Shown here piece by piece: positions 24,701 to 36,575 of a DNA stretch of 64,000 nucleotides. Source of the stretch: Synchiropus splendidus. Lineage: Eukaryota > Chordata > Actinopteri > Syngnathiformes > Callionymidae. Each line of letters starts with the position of its first letter. Position 1 is the first letter of the stretch. The stretch covers positions 5,954,501 to 6,018,500 of the forward strand of contig NC_071340.1 of NCBI RefSeq assembly GCF_027744825.2, written 5' to 3'. The notes beneath the pieces are model-generated. The model searched no databases and had not been told where the DNA came from. It worked only from the letters and a program-made list of their open reading frames with translations. The translations under genes were made by a program, and so were the position numbers.

Positions 24701-24954
24701 GACGTAACTTGTGCTGCACAGCTTTCCAAGCTTCAAATCTGAATCTGCAAAGTTTGAATTCAGTCACTGAATCAGACATTCAGTCATTTCAATATGCACC
24801 AATAAGCATCACGATCAAAAGAATGACTGTTGTTGAATGCGTTTGTTAACCCAGATACATCCCTGGGAAATGCTTCTCACCGAACTTAACTGGATGGCAC
24901 ATATCAGAGTGAGTTCAAGTGGGCGTTGTATAGAGCGTACATTTACGGAGCTGT

Positions 24955-25870
24955 TAACACATGGATGGCAAAACTCAAAAGCTTGCAATCGGTACAAAAG
25001 CAATTGGTGCAAACTAGGAACATATGAGAGGACTCATTTCATAACTCTCGCCAATGAGTGGGAAAGGGTTCTCACTCATGAACTTGGAAAAGAGGGACTT
25101 GAATTCTTGGCATGAGTGTGTCATAGTTAACCCCACTATTTGAGCAAATGGAGAGGAAGTGGTTTCAACTCATGGACTTGTTGAGTCCAACACATCTGAG
25201 ATTCCCTGCGACTTGAGTACAGTATGAACATTTCTGTGATGCCAGAAGGACTCGAGTGACTCTGACTGTTCCACTCAACAGTTTGATATTAACAATTCTC
25301 AATGGATTTATTTTCATATTAACTTGAGTCAAGTCATTGACTTGTTTCTTGGGAAGGTAAAGAAAACCATATGTGTTCTTGGGAACACACAAAACTGTGG
25401 TAGCTAGTTTCATTTTTGTCAAAGAAATCATTATACATAAAGAGTTTTGATATATTGATTACATGACCACCAAGCAGTGTTATGTGATTATGCCAGCTGT
25501 TCTTCTACTGTTGGCTATGTTACGTGTCATCTTGTGGCTTTCAAACAAAACTGCATACAGAAGTAACATAACTCTACAACTCCACAACATGCTATATTTC
25601 TAGTTAAAGGTTTAATTCAGTTACAATTAGTTGCTCTATAAATGAGTAAAATGTTTAGTCGACAAAAACATGCAAACAAAATAGTTTTGTAGTCAAGACC
25701 ACACTAACCGAGACTAAGACATTATTGAGACTTGAGAGTGTCGGGACGGAGACAAGAGATTTGGAGGTTGGGACCAAGATGGGCCTAAGACAGTATATAT
25801 AAGGAGCCTCAAACTAATCCACAAATGAGCTCCAGATTGCAAGCTTTTGAGTTTTGCCATCCTTGTGTTA
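24955..25870. mobile_element. Unit with 36-bp terminal inverted repeats (916 bp)
   Basis: Positions 24955-24990 and 25835-25870 are reverse complements with a single mismatch, including a perfect 28-bp core (24963-24990 against 25835-25862; it contains ACTCAAAAGCTTGCAATC). The outermost bases are TA on both sides, which could be a TA target duplication of Tc1/mariner or a similar superfamily. The interior has no long reading frame. It holds loosely repeated strings such as GACTTGA, ACTTGAGT and GAGACTAAGAC, so it would be a non-autonomous element. The superfamily is unassigned. Confidence 0.7.
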
Positions 25871-28800
25871 CATGCACCCATTGTGGCTGAAAAATATCAA
25901 AGAAAAACACAACAAAACTTTCCTCATGCAACCTAATGGAATCACAGGATGACACGCATCAAAACCTTAGTGGCTTGGACAGGAAGTGGTTCTAACTCAG
26001 GGGATGAATGGACATGAGTAGGGATGGTTAAAGAGTACGGGTACTTTATGTTTCTGTAATGTATCGGCCAATATCAGTGTTCCCACTGGCGGCAAGGTTT
26101 TCCTCACTGAGATGATTTAGCCCCAAAATTGTACTGACAGATGGTGTTCTTGCACAAATTCTTATTGGATATGAACTGCTTTGTGTATTTATATATAGTA
26201 TTCCAATACTATACTGTCGCACTAATATTCACAAGTAAATGTTGTAAACGTTGATAAAATCCAGACGATGCTCTGGACGTTTGCCTGATTTAACTTCCTC
26301 AACAGTGGCACCATCAATTGTCTGAAAGCTAATTTCTTAATGTTGTCTGAAATTGAGTTGCAAGAGAAGGTGCTGCATCGTGTGTTACCTCTCATTCCCT
26401 GTTTATGGCAAGACCATATAGTGTGTCTAATAAACCTAAGGGAACGTAAGAACTCACACCTGTTTCCGCACATGATTCATTTCTTTCATTTCCCAGTTTT
26501 ACTTAAGAGGCTCTATCTATGTGATGATGTTCCACTGTGTGTGGTACAGGAATGTTATTCCCCGGATTTAATGTGCAAACAGTTTGTCATCTTGGTGTCA
26601 TTACACCACGCAAATGTATTCATCTCATTGTTCAGCCATTAGACAGCCTTTTGCGATGGTGCTGTAACGGTGTCGTATACAGTCTCAGTGTTTGTGCGTC
26701 TGTGTTTGTGGACACTAAGTGCCACATCCAGATGGTTCGGGGAAACAACCAGGGCCTCACTGTAGGACACCTCAATAGGAGCGTCTAGACTGGTCCCTGA
26801 CCAGACAGATACAGCCTCTCATCAAATTAGTCAGATTTATGGTAATGGTCTGCTGCGCTCTTCCTGTCAGTGACATCAAGATTTACAGCAGTGACACCCC
26901 CTCTGTCAGGCACATGTGCACCATCCTCATCTTCAGCACCTCCTTCATCTCACCGTGTTACCACAAATGTATGCTCAAACCTGTTTCCAACTTTCATTCT
27001 TGTACACCAGAGGAGGGGGAAATACAGCAAGATAAATAGTCCCAACAGAGACATGAGGAATGGTAATTCAACTAAAGAAGATGAACTAAAACAGTTGTTT
27101 TAGTTCTTCTGTATTTTCCTCTTTGTCCTTTTTAGTACTGTTAACTGCCAACATTTATTATGCCTTTTTTTTTTACAATGTTGTTCTTTCTGATAATATT
27201 TCTATTTGTTTTCCCACAAAAAACGAATGGGTTTGATCCGTAGATTGTCATTTGTGGACTACATTTACAAGCAAAGATGGGTCGCAAAGTAACATTACAC
27301 GCTATCCAGAAACTAAGCAGCAGTTCTGTGATAAGATTCATTGGCAATCCATGTTTAATGCTGGCTGCTTGTGGCCACCAGAGCACTTGTAATGCAGTTG
27401 AAGTCAGTGAGACGGGTGAGGAGGAGGTGTCCGGGGTCCACACTGAAAACATCCCCAGCACCAGTCGGAAAAAAAGATCCATACAGGGTGGCAGAACCAC
27501 CGAAGCCCCCTCCACCTCGCCAACAATGGCTTGTGTCAGAGTTTCCTGTTAATCCTCTGTGATGAAGCTGGAGTGTTTTGAGGTGAATGGTCGGGTGAGA
27601 TTGTGAGGTGGTTGAAACGGGTGGTCTGCTTGGCTGAGTTTACCAGTCACACTGAAAGATACAAGATTTTAATTTGAGCCCTCCAAGGAATGATTGGAAA
27701 CATCATTATTATATGGCAGAAGGAGAGAGGAGCCTGTGTTTGGGGATTAGCACTGTTTCTCTTTCATGTCCTTGTTTTCGGGTGGTAACTGGATCCGAAG
27801 TTGCTGCACCAGTGGGAAAAGCTCTCTTGATAGACATCTCACCCGTTCTCAGCCCAAATGTTTGTTCGAGGCTTGTCTGCTAGTTTTTGATGGAGAGTGT
27901 TGCATATCCAGTGAGGCGCCAACACAATATAAAGTCATAGCCATTTAGCAAAGCAACAACCAAAAAAAGTGGAAAATGCCTTTTCCTAGATTTTATTTAT
28001 TTATTTTTTTAAAGAAGGGACTCATAGACTTAAAGATCCATCCAACCCTGTTATGTCTGTGAGGCCTTGTTTGCTTCACAATGGATGTCAACTGTGCTTA
28101 AAGTCGTCACATTTGGTCGGATTATCTGCAGTGACGGTAGCAGCCGTTCCGTTCACTCACTCCAACATCAAAATCGATTCTGCCATCCTATTTAGATAGA
28201 TGAAAAACACCATTTAAAAAATAGTGGCAGCAACTTTATTTCTTAATCCATGTATCTAGCAGCCTACAACTGTTCTGTAGCAATATAATTATTATTTTTG
28301 AAAAAATCTGAGCATCTGAATATGCAAGAAAAAAAAATCCCTAAACTTTTTCAACAAGAATAAAAACAGTTGGCTTCTAACTCTGCACTATGTTCCCGCT
28401 GAAAGCCGGGGGCGCTCTAACTTCACTCTCTGGCATTCTGTGTGTGCATGTGTGTGTCCGTGAGTGTGTGTATTCTAGCTTGTCTCCTTGTCCAGACACC
28501 TTAGCGTCAGGGCAATAGTGTTCAAGCTCTGAAATGAGGGCCAGACAGACAGAAGTGGGATGAATGAATTGGGTGGCGGGGGTAATAGGAGAGTGAGGGA
28601 GCGAGTGAGGGAGTGTGGGGATGTTGCTTCACTGTGAGGGGATGATGTGTCTGCAAAACAGTGACAAGAAAATCAGCTTTAAAACAGGGCCTCCCCATAC
28701 ACACACAGACACCAAGGCATAATGGCTTGTGGGTTGTTTTGTCGTCTTAAGTAAGACACGGTCTACTTCACCAGACGGGATATTGAAGCGGCGCAGACAG

Positions 28801-31800
28801 GGTCATCTTATTATTGCTGTATGCTTGTCATCCCAGTCCAGTAGGTCCTCCAGATATCGTGTTTTACGCCATTGAAGCAAACCACAGACATATTCATTCA
28901 CTGTATCCAAAACATTCCGCACAGCGTGATGCGCATTGTTGAGGCGTGGAATGGAAATGACGCATATCCCACAGAGGTTGTAGTCTGCTCTTGTGCGACC
29001 GTGTGCATGTGTGTCTGAGTGTGTGTGAGGATCTATTTCTGATGCAGGGGTAATGACTGGCACCTGTTTTGTGTCCTTAGTTGGCCATCAGATACTGAAG
29101 TGCAGTAAATCTTAGGTTTCATCGCAGACTGGCGCGTCGAGCTGTGGCTGCCAAATTTGCTTTCAGTTTGTTTTTATTTTGCAATTTTTAAAGCGCTCCA
29201 GTGCAGACACCAGGTTCTGAGATGCAACCTGCAATCTGTCATCATCTGCCTCCTGGCTGGACACTGCCAGGTACTCAGACAAGTCTGGAACAACAGTGGG
29301 CGATGGCATTTTGATATAGTCACACCTACTGAGGTTAACAGTTCATGTGTACATACATGAAACTGAACATCCTGCCATGCAGGCTTTCAACAGGTCTTTC
29401 TCACTATGTTTGAAGTTTGTTTTATGCGGGTAGAATACGCAGAAGAAATAAACATTATTGATCTTGTTTGGATAATTTGTTACTTCCTGCTGCTCTATGA
29501 TTTGTCTTTCTTTCTTTTTTTCTTTCTTTGTTTCTGTTAGTTGTCAACTTAGCCTCTAACTGTGTTTTGCTCAGTGGTTAGAAATGTATTTATTTATTGT
29601 GAAAGACATTTACAGTCAACAAAATATTTTAACTTTTCTTAATCTTGCATTTTCATTCATGGAAATATTTAACAGACGACTGTAGCCTGTGCAGTTGCGG
29701 ACCCTTCATCTATGACCCTTCAACAGCATGCAGCGCACTCCCCCTTCTCGCAGCGTACCGCCCTACCGTGCAGCCCCCGTCCAGCTTCAAAGCAGCAAAC
29801 AACAACAACAACTGAAGGGGAAGAAGATGAATGAGGATGAATGAATGTGCCCCTTCCGCATCCCCCTCACTCGAGCACACCCCTCCACCTCTCTTGCCCC
29901 CAATTCCCCTCTACCCTCCTGCCATCCCTGACTGGCTACCCTCCTGCATGCCCCTCTGCTCTTCCTGTCCCATGTTGCCTGTGCACACACGTATCTGTTA
30001 GCGCCACTCCTCCGCTGGGATGCCCTTATAAAGGACTGTCATTTCCAAAGGTCAGCAGTGAGCCCTGCACACAAGTGTTGTCCCGACACTTCGTCTGGAA
30101 AAATAAAAAACGCCCCGCTTACAAGTCTGTGTCTTGTGTCTGTCTGACTGCGGTGGCTGACTCCCCCCGGGACAAAGTCTTGCGTCCGTTCTCGTTCTTC
30201 TCTTTCCCCTTCACCAAAGCAAGGTCCTGTGCACGTGTGGACTCTCCAACTCAAGTTTATTTGGGTTGTTTATCCTGGAAAATTTGTAATCATACTCCAC
30301 ATTAGCACTGTTAAGACACACACATCAAGGGTATCACTTAACATGAGGCTTAACTTTGTTGAGGAAGTGTGCTGCACCACAGGCATGTGCGTCAAGGACT
30401 GTTGGAGGTGGTGACAACACAATCTTGCGCCTGTGATTGTCAAGTCACTGTAAATTTGACCGCTCGCTCCACCAGTAGTTTCTGCCAGAACACTGTCAGA
30501 TTGAAGACTGTCACATTGTCAGTATCAACCGGAATCCCTTGATTCCACCCAAAGTTTTTTGGATTATGGTGTAGCGATCAAACAAAAAACAAACAACAAA
30601 TGGCAGCATAGTTCCTGGCTTCATAAACACATGGTGTGCTTGGTGGGAGCACTCTCACTGACTATGGTTGAAGCAATGATCTGCAGAGCCAAAGAACAAC
30701 TGAAGCTTCTGAAGTGTGAGGCAGGCTCTTTCAAGAGTTCTATACGTTTCTATCCCAATTTGAATCAAAAATGGATTTCCTTCACATTACAAGTTTTGGC
30801 TTCTAAAAAGCTGTTGGTGTTTCCCATACCTTGATGAGGCCATGGCAGCCCACCATTGTCCTATATCCCTTTTGTTCTCCCCCCTTGTTTTCACCGAAAG
30901 TGAAAGCTGTGCACCCCTGCTGTGTTCATTATGAGAGAGCTTCATGATTCTAGGTTCTTTCCTGTACACTTCGATTTTGACCCCTTACGTTGAGATTTCC
31001 CTCCTACTGCTTCAGTGTAAATTGTGATTAAAGTGTTTTACTTTACTATGACTCTTTACTACTGCTCTTACTTACTTAGTACTCTTAACAGCCATATCAT
31101 TCTTTCTTATCAAAGGTAGAGGTAGAGTTTCAGTGTTTTGATACTTTGAGGGTGAGCGATATGCAACTGTCTTGTGTCTTCAATATAAAAGAAACTTGAG
31201 TTTTTATGAACTTTCGCTCAAGAAAACATGATTATTGTCAAAAAGCGTCCTAACAGAACCACAACATCTATTAGTGCCTCACAACTGTAGCCCTTCGCAA
31301 ACAAGAAACCCACAGTAACGGGAAGCAGGTTCAGAAGCCTCAATTTGGAAAATGCTGTCATGCCCTCTGTCGACTTGCATGTCCTACAGTAGCCACAGAA
31401 TGAAACCTGAACTACTCCAGTGCGGCGGGAGAGGCTTTCTTCCATTCCATATTTATTAGTGCTTAAAATACAAAGTGGTTTTGTAGAATGGAGCCGGGGC
31501 TATCCAGACACATCAGGTGCATTAGCCACATGATAATCTGTGGCTATTATTGAGGGCGCATTTTTGCACGTGTCGGCTTGTCATATGCATCCCTCAGCCA
31601 TGACTGTGATGAAGTGTAAAGTCTAAGCTGGTGGAAGAGGGTCGCTGCAGAATCAAGTGGTTGCTTTAATGCAGTTGTTTGGAACTCTTATGCATGCTCT
31701 CCTATACTATTTGATATTTGGATATGGACTACCAACACTATGAACCATGAACGTGAGGTCAACCTAATGTGTCCCTATGATGTCGTCACTGGCAGCTCTA

Positions 31801-34800
31801 TTTGACTTCCGACTGTGAGAGTCTTCATTGTTTGCTAAACGTGTAATCCTGATGTCTTTGCAAAATCTAAAAAAAGTTCATTGTGTCTGGGCCATTGCCA
31901 AGCCTTATTTGAGTTTCCCCCCCCGAGATTGTCAGACTTATCAAAAGTCTTGCTGTCAGTTAGAGCTAAGATACGCCTTACCATTTTTTCAGTTGCTAGA
32001 TGGAGTGTTTTTGAAACTAAAGCAGCCGTCAAAAAAGTTGTGTCATCCGGTCACTGACTCCTGGCCTTCGGAAACATAAATTCCACCATTAATTCCTGCA
32101 CTGACTCAAATCCTTCTCTCTCTGTCTTTGGGAACAAGTTTTAACATTGGTGACTTTGATTTGGAGCTGTGACTCAAGTGAAGAGCTTTGAGTGAAACCC
32201 TGAAGTCGGTGTCGTAACAGGCTTGAAAACAAGTTTTGGTCTCCGGGTATTGTCTTTGAGATATGGAGCTCTGACCAAAGTTTTTCATTGTTGTTAGAAG
32301 TGACTCAAGTTAGTGTCACTGTGAAAACTGACACAAGGTCGATTTCTGATCTCACCAGGAACTTTTGTTTCTGCGATTTCTGTCCTGATAAATATCACTG
32401 GTACATGCAGCTGTAAAACACTAACAGGGGTGTCAAAGTCAGGACCTTATAATTTCATAGCGCTGTGTACAGTAATGTGTAACTACATTTTACACAACGT
32501 CAATTTCACCTGTGGGGACAAAGATCTGAGGGCTGTGTCACCCGTGATGCATCTATTTTGCAGGCTTTCTTATTTGCATAAAGCTGAGTTAATCAGTTTC
32601 CTCAACAACAGTGAGGTAATGTCTCGACGAGTCTTTCAGGGAAGCTCGATTAAAATATGTCCAATCCTTTAAGAGGCAGCCGATCAATAAAGTCTGGGAA
32701 CAGTAGACATTTTATGGAGAGTGTTTGGGCAAGAAGCTACAGCGTAGACTGGTTTTTAATGCAGTGTTGCTGGAAAAGACTCCTTCGTATAGCGAAAGTA
32801 AAGTTGGGCATCAGATGGGAAAACACTTGTGTTGTGTGAAAATGTTGTAAATCACTTGAATGGTATTCTGGAGAGCGATGCCGTGTGAAACCTCCAGGTT
32901 CAATCTCAGCTGTTTGAAAGCCTTGAAGCTTCTGGGAGGCGGTGGTCTCGGTGACACAGCAGACAGGCTCTCAGATCACTGGTTGACGGGGCGGGGGGCA
33001 TTTCTCCACTTATTTATTTTTCTCCCGTGAGTCTTTCCACCGAGCTCCCCTCGTCAATCTTGCGCTGTCACAGAAGGCCAGAGGTGGGAGCTACCATTTC
33101 GCTTTCTCACAGGGGCTCCTGTGTGCTCAGGGTCCCGAGGGTCAGACCCCGGATGCTCAGTCTGTATCTCTTGTGAAATCCAAACTGTACGAGAACGGAT
33201 GTACCTAGCTGTTTTTACTTCACTGGTAATGAAGTAACAGAGTAGAAGTTGGCCATTGTTAAAGCTGCTGACTGCGAGTGATTCTTGAAAACTTTATCTA
33301 TTTAAATACTGTCCAGTCCTTTCATTCTCAGCACACAAACACTAATTCATCTGAAGTCAAGCGCATTCTTCATGCCTCTGTTCACAACAACTCTTCAGTA
33401 ATCGTTCATATATGAACGTCTCTGTTGCTGTTTTTCTTGCTTATCTTAAAGAAATTATTATTATATAATAATGATGAAAGTACAGTATATGACCTTATGA
33501 TTAAAGATTTCCCAAGGACTAACAAAGCAAAAAGGCTGAAAACAGAACGTGATTTTTCTTTATTTCCTCCCTGCCACCACACATAGTTGTAATAGTAGAC
33601 TACAGGCATGTTTGTTTCCGCCACACACTCTCTTCAGTCTGGGGATGTGTCAAGTCAATGGTTGGCTGGTCTCAGTCAAACGCTGCGATTAGGAAGGATG
33701 TAATGTGAGACTGACAGACTGATCGATGAGTCATGAGACTGTGTGACTGGAGGTAGTCATGATCAGCTGTGAAGACCGCGGACGCATGGTCACAAAGCAA
33801 AACAACCTGGTGGAAATCAAGGAAGAAAAGATGATTGCAATGCCCACGGCAACCGTGCTGGGGTCCAAAACCAATGAGCGAGATAAGCTCAGCCTCACAT
33901 TATGTGTCGTATTTATTCAGAAGTGGTGCCAGCACATCAAATGTCCTCCTGAAACACAACCACTGGTTTCATTCAAGAGTCATCACCCTTGCTCCTCCAC
34001 GTTGACAGAGGCCTGCTGAGATGGCTTGAGGATGGCGTGAGCTCTTCCAGGCAACTGGGAGGAAAAGAGATGGAGGAGGTTTCTAGAGTGAGGGGAGTCT
34101 CGGTCTTTTTCCCACTGCTGCCTCCATGAACCGAGTTGGACGTGCTCATATTCATTAATCTCAGTATTTGGATCTTCAGAGGGATTGTTGGTTGGAAGTG
34201 AGTTGTACAGGTCACAGGAAGTCACTGACAGAAGTTTTATGAATCACGGTGTTGTCGTCTCTCTCATTGGATTAGCTTCTCTCCTCACCCCGACCCCTCA
34301 TGCGTTCCTAAAGCTGATCTGTCAACCTGCAGGACTGACAGCCAAAGGGCCGGTTTCACCCTCCACCGAAAGCCTTTACATGTAGACTTGCGCAGGGGAG
34401 GGGAGTAAAGGTAACCGAGGGGAGAAGAGAGAATAGAATGACCTCATCAAGCCAAGTTTCTACATGTGTTCCCCCATCTGACATGTGTGTGTGTGTTTCT
34501 GATCTTACCGTTTTCTGGAAGAGGAGAATGCTTCCTGTTTGAGCAGACTAGTGGGTTCACAGAGGAGTCGGGGGGTCGGGTTGCTCTGTCGACGTCTGGT
34601 TCTGTTGAAGCAGATTCCCCATATCTCCATCAAACAGCAGCTCTGTTTTGGCACGGCACTGAAAACTGACCCTGGTGGTCACTGATGTCTGGGGGTCTTT
34701 AGGAAGACCTGAGGCCACAGCACTTCTCACCGCCGCTTTGGGATGCGAAGGAAGGACCGCAACAATCGACTATTGACCTTTTTGTAAATGACACGATCCT

Positions 34801-36257
34801 GTTTGAACTCTCCCTCCTGTGCTTTATTATTGACTATTGACATGCTGACCTCCACATGTTGGGAGCTTTTGGAAGACAAGTTGAGCTGATTCTCCCTTTG
34901 TAAAATCAAACAAATGAGTGATGAAAGAGTATTTAGATCTTTTTGATTGACGTGTCCTGTGAAGACAGTTATGCCCTCAATACTCAGAAGTAATTGAACC
35001 CTACACTGATGTACCTTCCATTGTCTTCATCAAGTTGCGTTGTCCAAGTCCAACTCTCAGTGCAACAGTAATGCAGGAGGGATGAGGATCAGTTCCTCCA
35101 AGTTCACGACCGGTTTTCTTGTATTTCTGTTTGACAATGTTCCCGTGTTGCAGTGGGTTCTTAGCGAGTTATAGCGAGAGCCATCAAGGGTCAACTAATG
35201 GCCGGGTTTTAGAACAGTATTGCTCACTGTTTGATCTGCCTGTCAGGTAAAATGGAGTATCTGGGGTCAGGTGTTGGGGTGCAGCTGAAGAGAGAGTTCA
35301 TAGACAAGCGGGACATTTTTATGATCTTTATTGAAGCAAAACTTGTCTTTCTTAGTGATCTAGATATGAAAACATGGTGGTGTGTTTTCATGAAATGTGT
35401 TGAATCTACTCTAAAGAGAAATTGCTAAGTCAGCCGGCATTTTGCATCAGATGTTGAGAAATATTCAGCCTGTGGGTTTTAGATCTAATGCATTATGTTG
35501 TATTGATGCTACTGATTGGGCGTAATGGCCGGGGCCACTGTCGGTTCGTCCCCTGACAGCCTGTTTTGATCATTCTGTAACGTGATATAGTCGGTGTGGT
35601 ACCTGCCCTGCCTGGTCCAGACTGGTTCCTGTCTCGCTAATAAAAAAAGAATCACTCTTTCGTTTTGGATACTGATCTCTCCACTCAAGTTTAAAGATCT
35701 CATTCATGGTTCACACCGCATTTGCCTGCTAATGTCTCACAGCAGGCCCTCGGTCTCAAGCCGTGATTCATTGAGTGTCAGGTCGGCCCCGGCTGCCATA
35801 AGGGCCCAATCAGACAGGGTCCTGCAGACAAAAACCATTTACATGCACACTCTTCTTTTCTCTATTTATTACCTCGCTTCCCTGCTCCGTGTTTTTGTGT
35901 AAATGCAGCGATTATATTAAATCATACGAGTGAAAACATCTTGTGGTTACACTCATTGTCGTTACTCATTCCCAAGGCGGCGGTTATACACTTCTGCTCC
36001 TCTTACATCTACTGACAATCTGGAAGCGTTTCATAGAGTCGACTTCATCTCTCTGAGACACTGCGGTGTTTCCTGATCCATCACCGGCGAGTGCCAAGGA
36101 GTTTTTCTGCCGAGAGTTTGTTCCCAGAATGTTTTCTTAAGTAGAACTTGCTGTGATTCCAGCGACGGATTTTGAATCTCTTCCCAGCTCAGTCAGGTGT
36201 GTCCATTTGATTCCAGTCCCATTGTAATCACGTCCGTTTGTTTTGTTGTTTTTGCAG
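25871..36257. other. Intronic sequence upstream of exon 2, nothing firm identified
   Basis: No exon, RNA gene or clear repeat family was recognised. There is a small hairpin at 27083-27106 and a CT-rich stretch near 29700-29960. Frames at 27141-27515 and 29841-30305 lack recognisable domains. The last bases before 36258 form the splice acceptor of ARL15 exon 2. Confidence 0.5.
27083..27106. repeat. Small perfect palindrome/hairpin
   Basis: GAACTAAAACA and TGTTTTAGTTC (11-bp arms) are separated by only GT. Similarity extends outward with a one-base bulge (AAGAT against CTTCT). It is likely incidental or a cruciform; no function can be assigned. Confidence 0.7.
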
Positions 36258-36402
36258 TGTTTCCGGGCGCTGTGCTGTAAAGGACCGCCACCCCCACGAC
36301 CAGAGTACGATGTGGTGTGCATCGGCCTGATGGGCGCTGGAAAAACCAGCCTGCTCTCACGCCTCTGCAGTGAGGGTAGCAACGGCATTGTTCCTACCAC
36401 AG
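36258..36402 (+). CDS. ARL15: ARL15 coding exon 2 (P-loop exon)
   Basis: ARL15 is an atypical Arf-family small GTPase of the Golgi and endosomal membranes, known from other work to bind CNNM magnesium transporters. This 145-bp exon encodes 48 full residues plus the first base of a glycine codon, equivalent to human residues 17-65. It opens with the cysteine-rich CFRALCCKGPPP, whose three cysteines (17, 22, 23) are the palmitoylation sites reported for human ARL15. EYDVVCIGLMGAGKTSLLS then forms the first beta strand and the G1/P-loop (GxxxxGKT, Lys45 and Thr46). The exon ends with the switch-I-like IVPTTG. The acceptor is a T-rich tract ending TTTGCAG, and the donor is CAG|GTAGCG. Start phase is 0 and end phase is 1, which fits the next exon. 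Human ARL15 has Thr and Ser where this copy has Met and Ala in the P-loop. Confidence 0.96.
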
Positions 36403-36470
36403 GTAGCGTCTTGGAAGCACTTGACTACACGTGTTAAAGCCAAGGTCTGGATGGCCCATAAGATTTCTAA

Positions 36471-36501
36471 ATACATATATATGCATATATATATATATAT
36501 A
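36471..36501. repeat. Short AT-rich microsatellite
   Basis: Interrupted (AT)n, beginning ATACATATATATGC and continuing as ATATAT, about 70 bp after the exon 2 donor site. Confidence 0.85.
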
Positions 36502-36530
36502 GTCCAATAGTAATTTAACGTTCATCAAAC

Positions 36531-36575
36531 CAGTTCAGGTGGCATCATGTCAGGACGTCTCCGGGATGCCTCTTA
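36531..36575 (+). repeat. LINE-derived scrap
   Basis: The segment CAGTTCAGGTGGCATCATGT followed by CAGGACGTCTCCGGGATGCC resembles the LINE ORF2 3' region also found at 12170-12468, read in the opposite window orientation (CAGCTGAGGTGGCTCGGGCATCTGAT there), with a small internal deletion. It is too short for a firm family call. Confidence 0.35.

Larger units (their letters stand above)
14105..24954. other. Intronic sequence, sparse repeats
   Basis: Apart from the CA microsatellite, a short duplicated segment (14146/16830) and two decayed repeat remnants near 18.1 and 21.7 kb, no exon or RNA gene is recognised. A 144-codon frame at 22709-23143 has two hydrophobic stretches but no recognisable domain, and its length is within chance. 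The stretch at about 23560-23960 is purine-rich with loosely repeated AAGAC/ACCAAGA strings, possibly a degenerate tandem repeat. Confidence 0.5.
1..36257 (+). other. ARL15: ARL15 intron 1 (partial), repeat-bearing
   Basis: This is inferred to be intron 1 because the exon starting at 36258 opens at the codon for the human residue 17 equivalent, directly after a pyrimidine-rich tract ending in CAG. No sequence encoding the short first exon (about 16 residues) was recognised upstream, so intron 1 probably begins left of the window. The ORFs here are short, lack recognisable domains and occur at chance density. Supported contents are listed separately: microsatellites, hAT-like elements, a LINE fragment and inverted-repeat units. 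An unannotated regulatory element or small non-coding RNA cannot be excluded by eye. Confidence 0.75.

Noticed and set aside
30027..30041. CCTTATAAAGG considered as an SRF CArG box or TATA promoter
   Set aside because: It has seven A/T bases between CC and GG, not the six of the consensus, and no exon follows.
1..36257. Search by eye for ARL15 coding exon 1
   Set aside because: No matching short exon with a following GT donor was seen. It is presumed upstream of the window.
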